64,000 nucleotides of DNA from an uncultured Prevotella sp. (GCA_934204655.1 CAKPZJ010000011.1:13400-77399), one strand, 5' to 3'; positions 8,659 to 18,658 are shown, counted from the stretch's first letter. Notes: a model not told the origin generated them from the sequence alone. A program made the numbers and translations.

Positions 8659-9675
8659 TTACCCGATGACTACACGGGTCCAGCCGTGCTTGTCCTCGAC
8701 CGTGCCATACTGGATGCCACGCAGCGTGTTGTACAATTTCTCGGACCAGGGGCCCGGTTTCTCGCCGTAGCTGTAACGGGCGCCAGTGTCTAGGTCGTCG
8801 ATATACGAGATGGGCGATATGACAGCTGCCGTGCCACAGGCTCCAGCCTCCTCAAAGGTAGCCAACTCCTCTTCAGGTATCTGCCTGCGCTCCACCTTCA
8901 TGCCCAAGTCTTCTGCAATCTGCATCAGGCTCTTGTTAGTGATAGACGGCAGGATGCTGGTAGACTTCGGCGTGATATAGGTGTTGTCCTTGATACCGAA
9001 GAAGTTGGCTGCGCCACACTCATCCATATACTTTTTCTCCTTGGCATCCAGATAGAACTCCGAGGCGTAGCCCTTCTCGTGGGCGATGTTGTTGGCCTTG
9101 AGCGAGGCAGCATAGTTTCCACCCACCTTGTATATGCCGGTACCTAAGGGAGCCGCCCGGTCGTAATCGCGAATGATGACGTAGGGATTGGTAGAGAACC
9201 CGCCCTTGAAGTAAGGCCCTACGGGCGTTACAAAGATAAGGAACATGTACTCAGAGGCCGGATGTACGCCCACCTGAGCCGACGTACCGATAAGCAAGGG
9301 CCTTATATAGAGTGTGGCACCGCTCTCGTAGGTGGGAATGTACTCCTGGTTGAGACGCACCACCCTGGTTACCATCTCCTCGAACATCTCGGTAGACACC
9401 TCGGGCATCATGATGCCCCGACAGGTACTCTGTAAGCGGGCCGCATTCTCGTCCATGCGGAACACACGCACCTTACCGTCGGGACAACGGTAAGCCTTGA
9501 GGCCCTCGAAGGCCTCCTGACCGTAGTGCAGACAGGTGGCAGCCATGGAGAGGTTGATATTTTCGTCGGAGCAGACTTCTATTTCGCCCCACTTGCCGTT
9601 GCGGTAATAGCAACGCACGTTGTAGTCGGTCTTCATGTAACCGAACTTGAGATTAGCCCAATCAATATTTTTCAT
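8659..9675 (-). CDS. ilvE: Branched-chain amino acid aminotransferase
   Basis: 338 residues, fold-type IV PLP enzyme of the longer (type II, eukaryote-like) BCAT subgroup; last step of Leu/Ile/Val synthesis, transferring the amino group between glutamate and branched 2-oxo acids. Seen: GQEAFEGLKAYRCPDG, RPLLIGT, GTGIYKVGGNYAASLKAN with the catalytic Lys, and EAGACGTAAVISPI near the C-terminus. The frame continues upstream to 9747, but MKNIDWANLKFGYM at 9675 is the conserved start and the promoter lies at 9717-9747. Monocistronic. Confidence 0.95.
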   Translation of the reverse strand: MKNIDWANLKFGYMKTDYNVRCYYRNGKWGEIEVCSDENINLSMAATCLHYGQEAFEGLKAYRCPDGKVRVFRMDENAARLQSTCRGIMMPEVSTEMFEEMVTRVVRLNQEYIPTYESGATLYIRPLLIGTSAQVGVHPASEYMFLIFVTPVGPYFKGGFSTNPYVIIRDYDRAAPLGTGIYKVGGNYAASLKANNIAHEKGYASEFYLDAKEKKYMDECGAANFFGIKDNTYITPKSTSILPSITNKSLMQIAEDLGMKVERRQIPEEELATFEEAGACGTAAVISPISYIDDLDTGARYSYGEKPGPWSEKLYNTLRGIQYGTVEDKHGWTRVVIG

Positions 9676-9716
9676 AACTAATACATTTGTTATAACAGTA
9701 ACATTGTTTGTTGGTG

Positions 9717-9747
9717 CAAAAGTAAGCATTATTTGTCTCTTTGCCAA
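9717..9747 (-). promoter_or_regulatory. ilvE promoter (TTG-N20-TACTTTTG)
   Basis: TTG (9745-9747) and TACTTTTG (9717-9724) on the minus strand. The promoter overlaps none of xseB and gives a leader of about 35 nt. Confidence 0.7.
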
Positions 9748-9764
9748 CCATTAGTCAGCAAATC

Positions 9765-9956
9765 TTACTTTTCGGACAACATTTTCTTGATTTTCTCGTC
9801 TGTAGCTGTCAACTTGGCCTCACACAGAGCTATCAGTTTCTTAGCCGTGGTAAGCTGCTGAGCCAGCGAGTCTATGTCCAGCTCGCCCCTTTCCATCTGC
9901 GCTACGATAGTCTCTAACTGCCGCATCGCATCCTCGTACTTCAGTTGCTTCGTCAT
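9765..9956 (-). CDS. xseB: Exodeoxyribonuclease VII small subunit
   Basis: 63 residues, the usual length. LKYEDAMRQLETIVAQMERG and the following acidic heptad helix are diagnostic of XseB. It forms the nuclease complex with XseA, degrading single-stranded DNA to acid-insoluble oligonucleotides. The ATG overlaps the xseA stop by 4 bp (ATGA), so translation is coupled. Confidence 0.93.
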   Translation of the reverse strand: MTKQLKYEDAMRQLETIVAQMERGELDIDSLAQQLTTAKKLIALCEAKLTATDEKIKKMLSEK

Positions 9957-11188
9957 TGTATTATCTTAGATGTTAGAGTTCCCTGTTCTACCCGCGTCTC
10001 TATCGTGTCGCCAGGCGATACCTGCCGGGGCGACCGCACAGCCCGCCCATTACACAGAGTGATGCTGTAACCGCGGCGCAGCACGTGGATGGGGTCCTGG
10101 GCGCATGCGCGCTGACCGAGCAGGTCCAGCCGGTGGCGCTGCTGGTCTATCAGCCGACTCACGGCATGGGCCATACGGGTACCCAAGGTTTCCAGCCGGG
10201 CCGTCTGGCGGGTCTTGACCAGCGAGAAGAGGGTGGGTATCTGACTGCTCACCTGCATGAGCCTCATGCGCTCCAGCTCCAGCCGCCGCGTGGCTGCCTG
10301 GGCTATGCGCTCGCGGGCCTCGGTCAGGGCCGAGTACACCTGGGCCAGGTGGTCTACCAGCATGGTGGCCGCTGCCGTGGGTGTCTTGACCCTACAGAAC
10401 GACACCATGTCGAGTACGCACTCATCGCGGTCGTGGCCGATACCCGTTATGATGGGCAAGGGGAAGTTGGCCACATTCTCGGCCAGCGCTAAGGTGTCAA
10501 AGCCCGACATATCGGCCGTGGCGCCGCCTCCGCGGATGATAACCACCACGTCGAAGTCGTCGGCGCGGTCATGGATGCGGTTCAGGGCCGCTATGACGCT
10601 CTGCTCTACCTGCTCGCCCTGCATGGTGGCCTCGAAGAGCGTGATGCTGAAGGCCAGCCCGTACGCATTGTCGGCTATCTGATGGCAGAAGTCGCCATAG
10701 CCGGCCGCCGAGGCGCTGGATATGACCGCCACACGCTGTGCGAAGACGGGCAGCGACAACTCGCGCTGCAGGTCGAACACCCCCTCGTCCCTAAGTTGAC
10801 GTACTATCTCCATGCGCTTGCGTGCTATGTCGCCTAAGGTGTAGCCAGGGTCGATGTCAGACACCTGATAGGCGAAGCCGTAAGCCTCGTGAAAGGTGGC
10901 CGACACCTGCATGAGCACCTTCATGCCCGCCTGCAGCGTCTGCCCTGTCTGCTGCGCAAACTTGCGCCGCAGTGCCTGCCAGCGTGTAGCCCAGCACATG
11001 GCGCGCGCCTTGGCCACCGGGGTGTTACCGAAGGCATCGTTCTGCACCAGCTCCATGTAGCAGTGGGTGCGCTCGCGCACTTCAGACAGCTCGGCCTCAA
11101 CCCAGTAAGTGCCGGGCATGGCCTGACCGATGGCCTGACGTACCTGGCTGTTGAGCTCGTACAGTGTATAGGCGTGGGAAGTGGTCAT
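9953..11188 (-). CDS. xseA: Exodeoxyribonuclease VII large subunit
   Basis: 411 residues from ATG 11188. Order: N-terminal OB fold (about residues 5-105, YTLYELNSQVRQAIGQAM, YWVEAELSEVRE), then the catalytic Exonuc_VII_L domain with VISSASAAGYGDF, VVIIRGGGATADMSGFD and TGIGHDRDECVLD, and a C-terminal coil ending in VLRRGYSI. The frame could begin at 11236, but those extra codons run back into the subtilase gene and are not conserved-looking. It lies 4 bp after the subtilase stop and overlaps xseB, forming a protease-xseA-xseB operon. Confidence 0.93.
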   Translation of the reverse strand: MTTSHAYTLYELNSQVRQAIGQAMPGTYWVEAELSEVRERTHCYMELVQNDAFGNTPVAKARAMCWATRWQALRRKFAQQTGQTLQAGMKVLMQVSATFHEAYGFAYQVSDIDPGYTLGDIARKRMEIVRQLRDEGVFDLQRELSLPVFAQRVAVISSASAAGYGDFCHQIADNAYGLAFSITLFEATMQGEQVEQSVIAALNRIHDRADDFDVVVIIRGGGATADMSGFDTLALAENVANFPLPIITGIGHDRDECVLDMVSFCRVKTPTAAATMLVDHLAQVYSALTEARERIAQAATRRLELERMRLMQVSSQIPTLFSLVKTRQTARLETLGTRMAHAVSRLIDQQRHRLDLLGQRACAQDPIHVLRRGYSITLCNGRAVRSPRQVSPGDTIETRVEQGTLTSKIIQ

Positions 11189-11192
11189 GGTG

Positions 11193-12575
11193 TTAACGGG
11201 CGTTCTGATAAGCCTTCCAGAAGTTGGGTATGCCATAGCCGAAGATGTTATCGGGAGTCTGGTAGCGGTCGGCGCTCTGCTGTACGATGCTTATGATTTC
11301 CTTGGCAGTCTTGCCGGGCAGCGCCTGCCACAGACAGGCCACCATGCCGCAGGCTATAGGCGAGGCAAAGGAGGTGCCGTTGGCCGTACCGTTGACTCCG
11401 GCGGCGTTAAAGATACGGGCCTGACCGCCACGGGCCATGATGTCGGGCTTGACGCGGCCGTCCTGCGACGGGCCGATGGAACTGAACGCGGTGTTGAGTC
11501 CCTTGGCATCGACAGCGCCCACGGTGAGCACGTCGCGGGCATCGCCCGGAGGTGTAATCTTCTTCCACGGGTCGCGACCAGAGTTTCCGGCGCTGCACAC
11601 CAGCACTATGCCCTTCTGGGCCAGCATCGAGGCGGTGTGCGAGATGAGCGTGCGCTCGCCATCGAGGTCCACGTAGCGGTGGCTGGTCGTGGCGTCGTCA
11701 AACTGGGCGTACCCCAATGACGAGTTAATGACATCGGCACCCACCGAGTCGGCATACTCGGCTGCCTGGGCCCACGTGTCTTCCTCCATGAGGCTCTCCG
11801 TGGGGCCATACTCCGACCGCAGCAGCAGGTACTGGGCCTCGGGGGCCGTTCCCACATATCTGAACGAGTCTACTGCAGCCATACACGACAGCACCATGGT
11901 GCCATGAGAGAGCAGCTGGCTCATGCGGTCGCGGTAGGGGTAGACGAAGTCGCGCTCGCCCACGACCTTTACTTTCTTCAGAGCCGGTATCTTATCGTAG
12001 TTCATGTATCCGCCGTCGATAATGGCTATCGTCATGCCCTGGCCGCGGAACCCGGCCTCGTGCAAGGGTACTCCACCGAGCTGGTCTATCTGCTCCCGGG
12101 CCATGCCGTACACATTGCCGGACGTGGCGGGGGTGGTGTCGCGGACCATGGCGTAGGGGGTGACGGGAGTGATGGAGTCGGGCGAGGCGAAGACCTTCAG
12201 CACGCCCGTAACGAATGGCAGGGCGCGCAGCCGGGCCTCTACGTCGGTCGTGGCACTGGCCACTAACACGGTATTGTTCCACCGGCTGCCACCCACTACC
12301 TGCATGCCATCCTTGCGCAGGGCCGCTACATAGCGGGCCGACAGGGGCAGATCGGTAGAGTCTACGGCGAGATGCTGGCGGGCCCTGCGGGCGAGCGCCT
12401 TGGCCGACAGAAATTTCTCCGGATGCTTCAACGAGTACTTGCATCCCGCCTTATCGCGGAGGTAGACACGGTACATATAACGCTTTCCACCGGGGAAGGC
12501 TACTTTCTTGGCTTGCATCTGCACACAGCAGACCATGGCAAGCAACATACAAATGGTCTTTATCTTCATATTCAT
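11193..12575 (-). CDS. Secreted S8 family serine peptidase (subtilase)
   Basis: 460 residues with a signal peptide (about 1-22). A short prodomain-like region (25-140) precedes the catalytic triad: Asp in TIAIIDGGYMNYD, His in LSHGTMVLSC, the oxyanion Asn in VCSAGNSG and Ser in NGTSFASPIACG. No C-terminal T9SS sorting domain is evident; the chain ends at GYGIPNFWKAYQNAR soon after the catalytic fold. Probably periplasmic. It is the first gene of the operon with xseA and xseB, an odd functional pairing that may only reflect compaction. ATG 12569 is an alternative start. Confidence 0.88.
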   Translation of the reverse strand: MNMKIKTICMLLAMVCCVQMQAKKVAFPGGKRYMYRVYLRDKAGCKYSLKHPEKFLSAKALARRARQHLAVDSTDLPLSARYVAALRKDGMQVVGGSRWNNTVLVASATTDVEARLRALPFVTGVLKVFASPDSITPVTPYAMVRDTTPATSGNVYGMAREQIDQLGGVPLHEAGFRGQGMTIAIIDGGYMNYDKIPALKKVKVVGERDFVYPYRDRMSQLLSHGTMVLSCMAAVDSFRYVGTAPEAQYLLLRSEYGPTESLMEEDTWAQAAEYADSVGADVINSSLGYAQFDDATTSHRYVDLDGERTLISHTASMLAQKGIVLVCSAGNSGRDPWKKITPPGDARDVLTVGAVDAKGLNTAFSSIGPSQDGRVKPDIMARGGQARIFNAAGVNGTANGTSFASPIACGMVACLWQALPGKTAKEIISIVQQSADRYQTPDNIFGYGIPNFWKAYQNAR

Positions 12576-12599
12576 TATGACTTATCTTACAGAGAGCGC

Positions 12600-12684
12600 C
12601 CCGGCCCGAGCCATCAAGCCCGTGGGGATGGCTGGGGTGCCGCCTATCTTATACAAAAGTAGCAATATTTAGCGCAACGAACAA
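12600..12684 (-). promoter_or_regulatory. R1 copy carrying the promoter of the subtilase-xseA-xseB operon
   Basis: Minus strand: TTG (12682-12684), 20 bp, TACTTTTG (12654-12661), then TATAAGATAGGCGGCACCCC, the R1 element tail. The leader to the ATG is about 75 nt. This shows an R1 copy acting as a promoter with good spacing. Confidence 0.6.
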
Positions 12685-12780
12685 GCATTTACCCTTTTTT
12701 CTGCACTCCCCCAGGCAGGGTGGCCACTACCCTACGCACCCCTATTTATATAATAAGGTATAGAGTGGGCCATGACAGAG

Positions 12781-13140
12781 CCCGTATAAGCAACGCGCGC
12801 TGTAGGCGCAACAGTATAAAGCCTGGGGCAACGCCCCAGGTATCGCCCCCACACAAGAAAAGCGCGCTGTAGGCGCAGCAGTAGCCGTAGGCGTTATCGC
12901 AGCAGGATGGCCGACAATAGATTACCGCCCGTTTACGGCGATAATGGCCACCTACATTATCCCCCAGATTTAACACTTCGCTACTTTTATATAAAACAGG
13001 CATCGCCTCGGCCATCCGAGCAAGCTCGTGGTGCTCGGATGGCGCTACTTTTGCGCCTACAGCGCGCATTGCTCATGTAGGGATGGTTTCTGGGGCGTTG
13101 CCCCAGGCTGTAAACTTTTGCACTTTCAGTGCGCCATTGG
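12781..13140. repeat. R2 nested-palindrome element, copy 1, with an R1 copy inside
   Basis: Left half: GCGCGCTGTAGGCGC (12795-), CTGGGGCAACGCCCCAGG (12823-12840), then GCGCGCTGTAGGCGC again (near 12863). Right half mirrors it: TTGCGCCTACAGCGC (near 13051) and CTGGGGCGTTGCCCCAGG (near 13090). The two halves are separated by a segment with an R1 element (12981-13030). This fills most of the gene-free stretch 12685-13140; no gene is supported here. Confidence 0.7.
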
Positions 13141-13586
13141 CCACGTACGTTCCTGACTGTATGGAGCAAACCGCCACATTTTCTGCAGTTATGGCAATTT
13201 CTATCATGGCAACAGTCGAACGTGGGGAATAAATCTTCACCATCCTTGCTACCATGGGGATTTACGCCACGGATGCGATAAAACGTGAGGAAAAACCACC
13301 CGTCATTCCTGCCGTTATGGGGATTTATGCCATGGGTACTGCCGAACATGGGAGAGTTAATCGCCCTTGTCCTTAGCGCTATGGGTACAGCACCAAGCAT
13401 CATCGGCCTTGGCCTGGCAGCTATCGTAGCACTGCCCGCCACGCTAACCTGTTCCGTCCGAAGTCTTAGAACGGATATTCGGAAGTGCAGAACGTGTGTC
13501 CGAAACCTCAGAATGTACATTCTGTGCCCTCAGACGAAGCCAGCGGACATTGCGCCGCGACTGGAAACAAAAATAAGCACAATAAA
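13141..13586. repeat. Gene-free stretch with degenerate direct repeats
   Basis: Two diverged copies of about 50 bp (13189-13238 and 13313-13364) share GTTATGG, CATGG, CGAAC, TGGG and a final AATC; a half copy (ATGGGGATTTACGCC) lies between them at 13254. Short open frames occur in all directions, but none has a promoter, family similarity or consistent codon use. It may be a decayed gene or minisatellite. Confidence 0.4.
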
Positions 13587-13720
13587 TTTTGTTTTCTGCC
13601 CGTCTTGCACTACCTTTGCATAAGGTAGGCGGTGCTTCGGGCATCTGAGCAAGCTCATGCCACTCTGCTTGCACTACCTTTGCATAAGGTAGGCGGCACC
13701 TCGGGCATCCGGATGAGGGC
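13587..13720 (+). promoter_or_regulatory. Tandem R1 elements with promoter for the 13.7-21.1 kb operon
   Basis: Two R1 units lie head to tail. The first has TTTG (13588-13591), 19 bp, TACCTTTG (13611-13618). The second has TACCTTTG at 13675-13682 without a clear -33. Each is followed by CATAAGGTAGGCGG, so the box sits in a short palindrome TACCTTTGCATAAGGTA. They probably drive the MATE-to-fdtB run beginning at 13765. Confidence 0.6.
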
Positions 13721-13764
13721 CGGCCGCACACCCCGAACACCCCCATGGACTGAAAAGACTGATA

Positions 13765-15141
13765 ATGGATAATAAGAAAGCTACTCTGGAACTGGGCACC
13801 AAGCCCGTGGGACGGCTGCTGTGGCAGTATGCGCTGCCCGCTATCATCGCCATGACAGCCTCGTCGCTCTATAACATAGCCGACCGCGTGTTCTTAGGTC
13901 AGGTGGTGGGCCCGCTGGCCATATCGGGCCTGGCCATCACGCTGCCCTTTATGAACCTGTCGGGCGCCTTTGGCGCGGCCATCGGCATAGGCTCCTCTAC
14001 CGCCATATCGGTTAAGTTGGGCCAGCGCGACTACGCCAAGGCCGAGAACCTGTTAGGCAATACGGTTACGCTCAACATCATTGTGGGCGTAGTGTTGGGC
14101 TTGGTGTGCTTAGTGTTCCTCGACCCCATCCTATACTTCTTCGGGGCCAGCAAGGACACCATCCCCTACGCCCGCGACTACATGCAGGTAATCTTAGTGG
14201 GCAACGCGGTGACGCACCTGTACCTGGGCATGAACTCCGTGCTACGCTCGGCCAGCAAGCCGAGGCAGGCCATGAACACCACGATATTCACGGTGGTGAT
14301 GAACATACTCCTGGACGCGCTCTTTATATGCTGGTTTGGCTGGGGCATACGCGGCGCAGCGTGGGCCACCGTCATTGCGCAGATTATGGCCCTGTGCTAC
14401 CAGCTGCGGCTGTTCTCTGACAGCACCCAGCTGCTGCACCTGAAACGGGGCATATACCGCCTGCGCACCGAACTGGTCAAGAACATCATCGAGATAGGCA
14501 TCTCGCCGTTCCTGATGCAGGCCACGGCCTGCGTGGTGGTGATATTCCTCAACAACCAGTTCGTACGCTACGGGGGAGACCTGAGCGTGGGCTCGTATGG
14601 CATCGCCAACAGCATAGCCTTCATCTTCATCATGTTCGTAATAGGTCTTAACCAGGGCATGCAGCCCATTGCGGGTTACAACTACGGCAGCCGCCAGATA
14701 GACCGCCTGATACGGGTGTTCCATCTGTCGGTCATAGGAGCCGCCGGCATCATGGCCACGGGCTGGTGTATAGCCATGTTTCTGCCCTATTACTGCGCGC
14801 GGATATTTACCACCGACCCCACACTCATAGAGCTGTCCATCAAGGGCATACGCATCATCATGGTGCTCTTCCCGTTAGTGAGCTACCAAATGGTGGTAAC
14901 CAACTTCTTCCAGTGTATAGGCAAGGTGAAGGTAAGTATTTTCCTCTCGCTGTCCAGGCAGCTCATTTTCCTGCTGCCGCTCATCATCCTGCTGCCGTTA
15001 GCCCTCGGGGTCGACGGCGTGTGGTACGCCATGCCCATATCGGATATGGCGGCTGTCATCACGGCCGTCGCCATCATGCCAAGATATATCAAGAAATTCA
15101 GAAATACAACTAAAGCCCCACAACACAGCCATGGACAGTAA
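13765..15141 (+). CDS. MATE family multidrug/metabolite exporter
   Basis: 458 residues, about 12 membrane segments. PVGRLLWQYALPAIIAMTAS, YNIADRVFLGQ and PLAISGLAITLPFMNLSGAF at the N-terminus and LNQGMQPIAGYNYG in the second half mark a MATE (MatE x2) antiporter in the inner membrane. Transport substrate unknown. First gene of an eight-gene run; its stop overlaps the next start by 11 bp. It is only distantly similar to the second MATE at 49866-51251. Confidence 0.92.
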   Translation: MDNKKATLELGTKPVGRLLWQYALPAIIAMTASSLYNIADRVFLGQVVGPLAISGLAITLPFMNLSGAFGAAIGIGSSTAISVKLGQRDYAKAENLLGNTVTLNIIVGVVLGLVCLVFLDPILYFFGASKDTIPYARDYMQVILVGNAVTHLYLGMNSVLRSASKPRQAMNTTIFTVVMNILLDALFICWFGWGIRGAAWATVIAQIMALCYQLRLFSDSTQLLHLKRGIYRLRTELVKNIIEIGISPFLMQATACVVVIFLNNQFVRYGGDLSVGSYGIANSIAFIFIMFVIGLNQGMQPIAGYNYGSRQIDRLIRVFHLSVIGAAGIMATGWCIAMFLPYYCARIFTTDPTLIELSIKGIRIIMVLFPLVSYQMVVTNFFQCIGKVKVSIFLSLSRQLIFLLPLIILLPLALGVDGVWYAMPISDMAAVITAVAIMPRYIKKFRNTTKAPQHSHGQ

Positions 15142-15775
15142 CATCATCATCACCGTGGGCCGGCAGATAGGTAGCGGCGGAAGCGCCATAGCCCATTTGC
15201 TGGCCACCAAGTTCGATGCCAAGCTCTACGACCGCGAGATACTCAATCTAGCAGCACGTGAGAGTGGTTTCTGCGAGGAGTTCTTCGAGGAGAACGATGA
15301 GCGAAAAGGATTTTTCAAGTCACTCCAGCAGTTCCACTTTCCGCTATTCGGACGCAATAACATATACCACAACGATTTCTCGCAGGAAAGCCTGTATCTA
15401 TTCCAGTGCGATGCCATCCGCAAGGCGGCTGCCAAGAGCAGCTGTGTATTCGTGGGACGCACGGCCGACTACGTGCTGCGCGAAATGGCCAACGTGGTCA
15501 ACGTGTTTGTCACGGCCAGCATGGACAGCCGTGTGGCCGAGATAGCCCGAAGGCGCAACCTGAGCACCGAAGAGGCTCAGAAGTACATCAGCGAGGGCGA
15601 GAGCAGCCGCGCCTCTTACTACAATTACTATACCGGCAAGCGCTGGGGACACAGCGAGAGCTACGACCTGTGTATAGACTCCAGCAAGCTGGGCCTGGAG
15701 GCCACCGCCGACTTTATAGCTGACTACGTGCGCCAGGCTGTGGGCCGGGGCCAAACCACGGCAAGCCATGAGTAA
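15131..15775 (+). CDS. Cytidylate kinase-like family protein
   Basis: 214 residues. It begins IIITVGRQIGSGGSAIAHLLA, a P-loop typical of the cytidylate_kin2 family (PF13189), and continues with YDREILNLAA, VFVGRTADYVLRE and the Arg-rich lid VAEIARRRNLS. The family resembles CMP kinase, but true Cmk is a separate gene in Bacteroidales and the substrate of this group is not established. Overlaps both neighbours (11 bp and 8 bp), so translation is coupled. Confidence 0.85.
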   Translation: MDSNIIITVGRQIGSGGSAIAHLLATKFDAKLYDREILNLAARESGFCEEFFEENDERKGFFKSLQQFHFPLFGRNNIYHNDFSQESLYLFQCDAIRKAAAKSSCVFVGRTADYVLREMANVVNVFVTASMDSRVAEIARRRNLSTEEAQKYISEGESSRASYYNYYTGKRWGHSESYDLCIDSSKLGLEATADFIADYVRQAVGRGQTTASHE

Positions 15776-16286
15776 GCGCATAGGCATCATCAGCGACACC
15801 CACGGCTTCTGGGACGACAAGTACGAGGCCTACCTGGGCGACATGGACGAGATATGGCACGCCGGAGACATCGGCACCACTGAGCTGGCCGACCGTTTCG
15901 AGGCCATGCGCCCTGTATTCCGTGCCGTGTGTGGCAACTGTGACGGGGGCGACCTACGCCTACGTTACCCTGAGAAGCTGCGCTTCAGGTGCGAGGACGT
16001 GGACGTACTCATCAAGCACATCGGCGGTTACCCAGGTCACTACGACCGCTCGGTATTCGGCACGCTCATGGCCAGTCCGCCTCAGCTCTTCGTGGCCGGC
16101 CACTCGCACATCCTCAAAGTGCAGTACGACCGCACCCTCGGCCTGCTGCACATCAACCCCGGCGCTGCCGGCATACAGGGATGGCAGCGCGACCGCACCC
16201 TGGTGCGCCTCACCATCGACGGCAGTAAGTTTGGCGACTGCGAGGTTATCACCCTCAACGAGCGCCACGGACAACAAAAATCATAA
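15768..16286 (+). CDS. YfcE/MJ0936-type metallophosphoesterase
   Basis: 172 residues, cytoplasmic. Metal-binding motifs in order: GIISDTHGF, IWHAGDIG, VCGNCDGG (GNxD/H), IKHIGGYPG and FVAGHSHILK (GHSH), then HINPGAAG. These match the small single-domain YfcE phosphodiesterase family. A physiological substrate is not known. Starts 8 bp inside the previous gene and is 11 bp ahead of rmlB. Confidence 0.88.
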   Translation: MSKRIGIISDTHGFWDDKYEAYLGDMDEIWHAGDIGTTELADRFEAMRPVFRAVCGNCDGGDLRLRYPEKLRFRCEDVDVLIKHIGGYPGHYDRSVFGTLMASPPQLFVAGHSHILKVQYDRTLGLLHINPGAAGIQGWQRDRTLVRLTIDGSKFGDCEVITLNERHGQQKS

Positions 16287-16297
16287 CTCATACAGAT

Positions 16298-17449
16298 ATG
16301 AAAACCTACTTAGTAACCGGCGCCGCTGGGTTTATCGGCGCCAACTTTATCAAGTATCTGCTACACAAGAAGTATGTCAATGACGACATCAAGGTCATCG
16401 TGCTCGATGCCCTCACCTACGCGGGCAACTTGGGCACCATCAAGGACGATATAGACAACCGCCGCTGCTTCTTTGTCAAGGGCGACATACGCGACCGCGA
16501 GCTGGCCGACCGCCTGTTCAGCGACAACGACATAGACTATGTGGTCAACTTCGCGGCCGAGAGCCATGTGGACCGCTCCATCGAGGACCCACAGCTCTTC
16601 CTGAGCGTCAACATCCTGGGTACTCAGAACCTCTTGGACGCTGCCCGCAAGGCCTGGGTCACCGGGCGCGACAGCCAGGGTTACCCTGAGTGGCGCCCGG
16701 GTAAGCGCTTCCATCAGGTGGCCACCGATGAGGTCTACGGCTCCCTTGGCGCTGAGGGCTACTTCACCGAAGAGACCCCACTCTGCCCCCATAGCCCCTA
16801 CTCGGCTTCCAAGACTTCTGCCGACCTCTTTGTCATGGCCTACCGCGACACCTATCACATGCCCGTGTCTATCACCCGTTGTTCCAACAACTACGGGCCT
16901 TACCATTTCCCCGAGAAACTTATCCCCCTCATCATCAACAACATCCTTGAGGGCAAGGCTCTCCCCGTCTACGGCGAGGGCCTCAACGTGCGCGACTGGC
17001 TCTACGTCGAGGACCACTGTAAGGCTATCGACCTGGTGATACGCGAGGGTCGCGACGGCGAGATATACAATGTGGGCGGTCACAACGAGATGCGCAACAT
17101 CGACATCGTGCGTCTCATCATCCGTACCATCCACGACATGATGGAGCGCGAGCCTCAGCTGCGCCGCGTACTGCGCAAGCAGGTTATCGGCCATGACGGC
17201 CAAATCAGCATCGACTGGATCGACGACAGCCTCATTACTCACGTGGCTGACCGTCTTGGTCACGACCAGCGCTACGCTATCGACCCCACCAAGATTAAGA
17301 ACCAGCTGGGATGGTATCCTGAGACTTGCTTCGCTGATGGTATCGTTAAGACCATCCGTTGGAACCTGGAGCACCAGGACTGGATACGCGAGGTAACCTC
17401 TGGCGACTACCAGAAGTACTACGAGCAGATGTACGGACACCGTGGATAA
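16298..17449 (+). CDS. rmlB: dTDP-glucose 4,6-dehydratase
   Basis: 383 residues. Converts dTDP-glucose to dTDP-4-keto-6-deoxyglucose with bound NAD. Rossmann motif [12 protein letters not shown] at the N-terminus; [13 protein letters not shown]; catalytic [10 protein letters not shown] and SPYSASK (YxxxK); [18 protein letters not shown]. Slightly longer than the usual 340-355 residues, mostly through insertions near 110-125 and the C-terminal segment. No rmlA, rmlC or rmlD lies nearby; the genes downstream suggest the ketosugar is sent to a 3-amino sugar. Confidence 0.95.
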   Translation: MKTYLVTGAAGFIGANFIKYLLHKKYVNDDIKVIVLDALTYAGNLGTIKDDIDNRRCFFVKGDIRDRELADRLFSDNDIDYVVNFAAESHVDRSIEDPQLFLSVNILGTQNLLDAARKAWVTGRDSQGYPEWRPGKRFHQVATDEVYGSLGAEGYFTEETPLCPHSPYSASKTSADLFVMAYRDTYHMPVSITRCSNNYGPYHFPEKLIPLIINNILEGKALPVYGEGLNVRDWLYVEDHCKAIDLVIREGRDGEIYNVGGHNEMRNIDIVRLIIRTIHDMMEREPQLRRVLRKQVIGHDGQISIDWIDDSLITHVADRLGHDQRYAIDPTKIKNQLGWYPETCFADGIVKTIRWNLEHQDWIREVTSGDYQKYYEQMYGHRG

Positions 17450-17475
17450 CTACACCTTATTATATATATAGACTA

Positions 17476-18657
17476 ATGAAGAAAATAATGCTACTAGGCT
17501 CAGGCGAACTGGGCAAGGAACTGGTAATAGCAGCCAAGAGGGCCGGGCTGTACGTAGTGGCCTGCGACCGATACGACAATGCGCCGGCCATGCAGGTGGC
17601 CGATGAGCGCGAAGTGTTCAGCATGCTGGACGGAGAGGCGCTGGCAGCTGCCGTGAGCCGACATAAGCCCGACATCATAGTGCCCGAGATAGAGGCCATA
17701 CGCACGGAGCGCCTGCTGGACTTCGAGAAGCAGGGCGTGCAGGTAGTGCCAAGTGCGCGGGCCGTAAACTACACCATGAACCGCCGCGCCATACGCGACC
17801 TGGCCTCTCGGGAACTCGGGCTGCGTACTGCCAAGTATTTTTATGCCAAGACCTTTGATGAGTTCAAGGCTGCGGCCGACGCCATAGGCTTCCCCTGTGT
17901 GGTAAAGCCACTGATGAGCTCATCGGGACACGGCCAGAGCTACGTACACAATGACGATGAGCTGCAGCTGGCTTTCAAGGAGGCCATGGAGGGTAGCCGC
18001 GGTGATGTGCGCGAGGTCATTATCGAGGAGTTTATCGACTTCGAGAGCGAGTTTACACTCCTCACCGTTACCCAGAAGCATGGCCCCACACTCTTCTGCC
18101 CTCCCATCGGACATATCCAGAAGGGCGGCGACTACCGCGAGAGCTGGCAGCCCTACCAGATATCGCCCGAGAACCTGCAGAAGGCGCAGCACATGGCCGA
18201 CGAGGTAACGCGGGCACTCACGGGATATGGCCTGTGGGGCGTGGAGTTCTTCCTGACTAAGCAGGGAGAGGTCATCTTCTCCGAGCTGTCGCCTCGCCCA
18301 CACGACACGGGTATGGTGACACTTGGGCACACCACCAACCTGAGCGAGTTCGAGCTTCACCTGCGCGCCTTCATGGGCTGGCCCATTCCCGCCATACACT
18401 TGGAGCACGCCGGATGCTCGGCGGTCATCCTGTCGCCGGTAGAGGCCAACGAGCCGCTCGACTACCAGCTGGACCAGGCACTCAGCGAGGACCGTACCCG
18501 CATCCGTATCTTCGGTAAGAACGAGGCCCACGTGGGCCGCCGTATGGGTGTCACCCTCTGCTACGGCGAGGTGGGCGACAGCACTGACCAGCTGCGCGAC
18601 AAAGCGAAGCGCCTGGCCCGTACAGTACTGGGTACCGACCCTTATATGGACAAGTAG
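17476..18657 (+). CDS. purT: Phosphoribosylglycinamide formyltransferase 2 (formate-dependent)
   Basis: 393 residues, full length. ATP-grasp enzyme making formyl-GAR from GAR, formate and ATP in purine synthesis. Seen: [68 protein letters not shown] and [14 protein letters not shown]. The frame opens at 17359 inside rmlB, but ATG 17476 begins the conserved N-terminus and follows an AT-rich leader. Its position inside a deoxysugar gene run (26 bp after rmlB, 1 bp before fdtA) is unusual. Confidence 0.95.
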   Translation: MKKIMLLGSGELGKELVIAAKRAGLYVVACDRYDNAPAMQVADEREVFSMLDGEALAAAVSRHKPDIIVPEIEAIRTERLLDFEKQGVQVVPSARAVNYTMNRRAIRDLASRELGLRTAKYFYAKTFDEFKAAADAIGFPCVVKPLMSSSGHGQSYVHNDDELQLAFKEAMEGSRGDVREVIIEEFIDFESEFTLLTVTQKHGPTLFCPPIGHIQKGGDYRESWQPYQISPENLQKAQHMADEVTRALTGYGLWGVEFFLTKQGEVIFSELSPRPHDTGMVTLGHTTNLSEFELHLRAFMGWPIPAIHLEHAGCSAVILSPVEANEPLDYQLDQALSEDRTRIRIFGKNEAHVGRRMGVTLCYGEVGDSTDQLRDKAKRLARTVLGTDPYMDK

Positions 18658-18658
18658 G

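Noticed and set aside
12987..13623. Several 60-177 codon frames between the subtilase and MATE genes
   Set aside because: They translate the R1 and R2 repeats (e.g. LGQRPR from the CTGGGG palindrome) and have no start signals or family similarity.
16361..17440. 359-codon minus-strand open frame
   Set aside because: Antisense shadow of rmlB.
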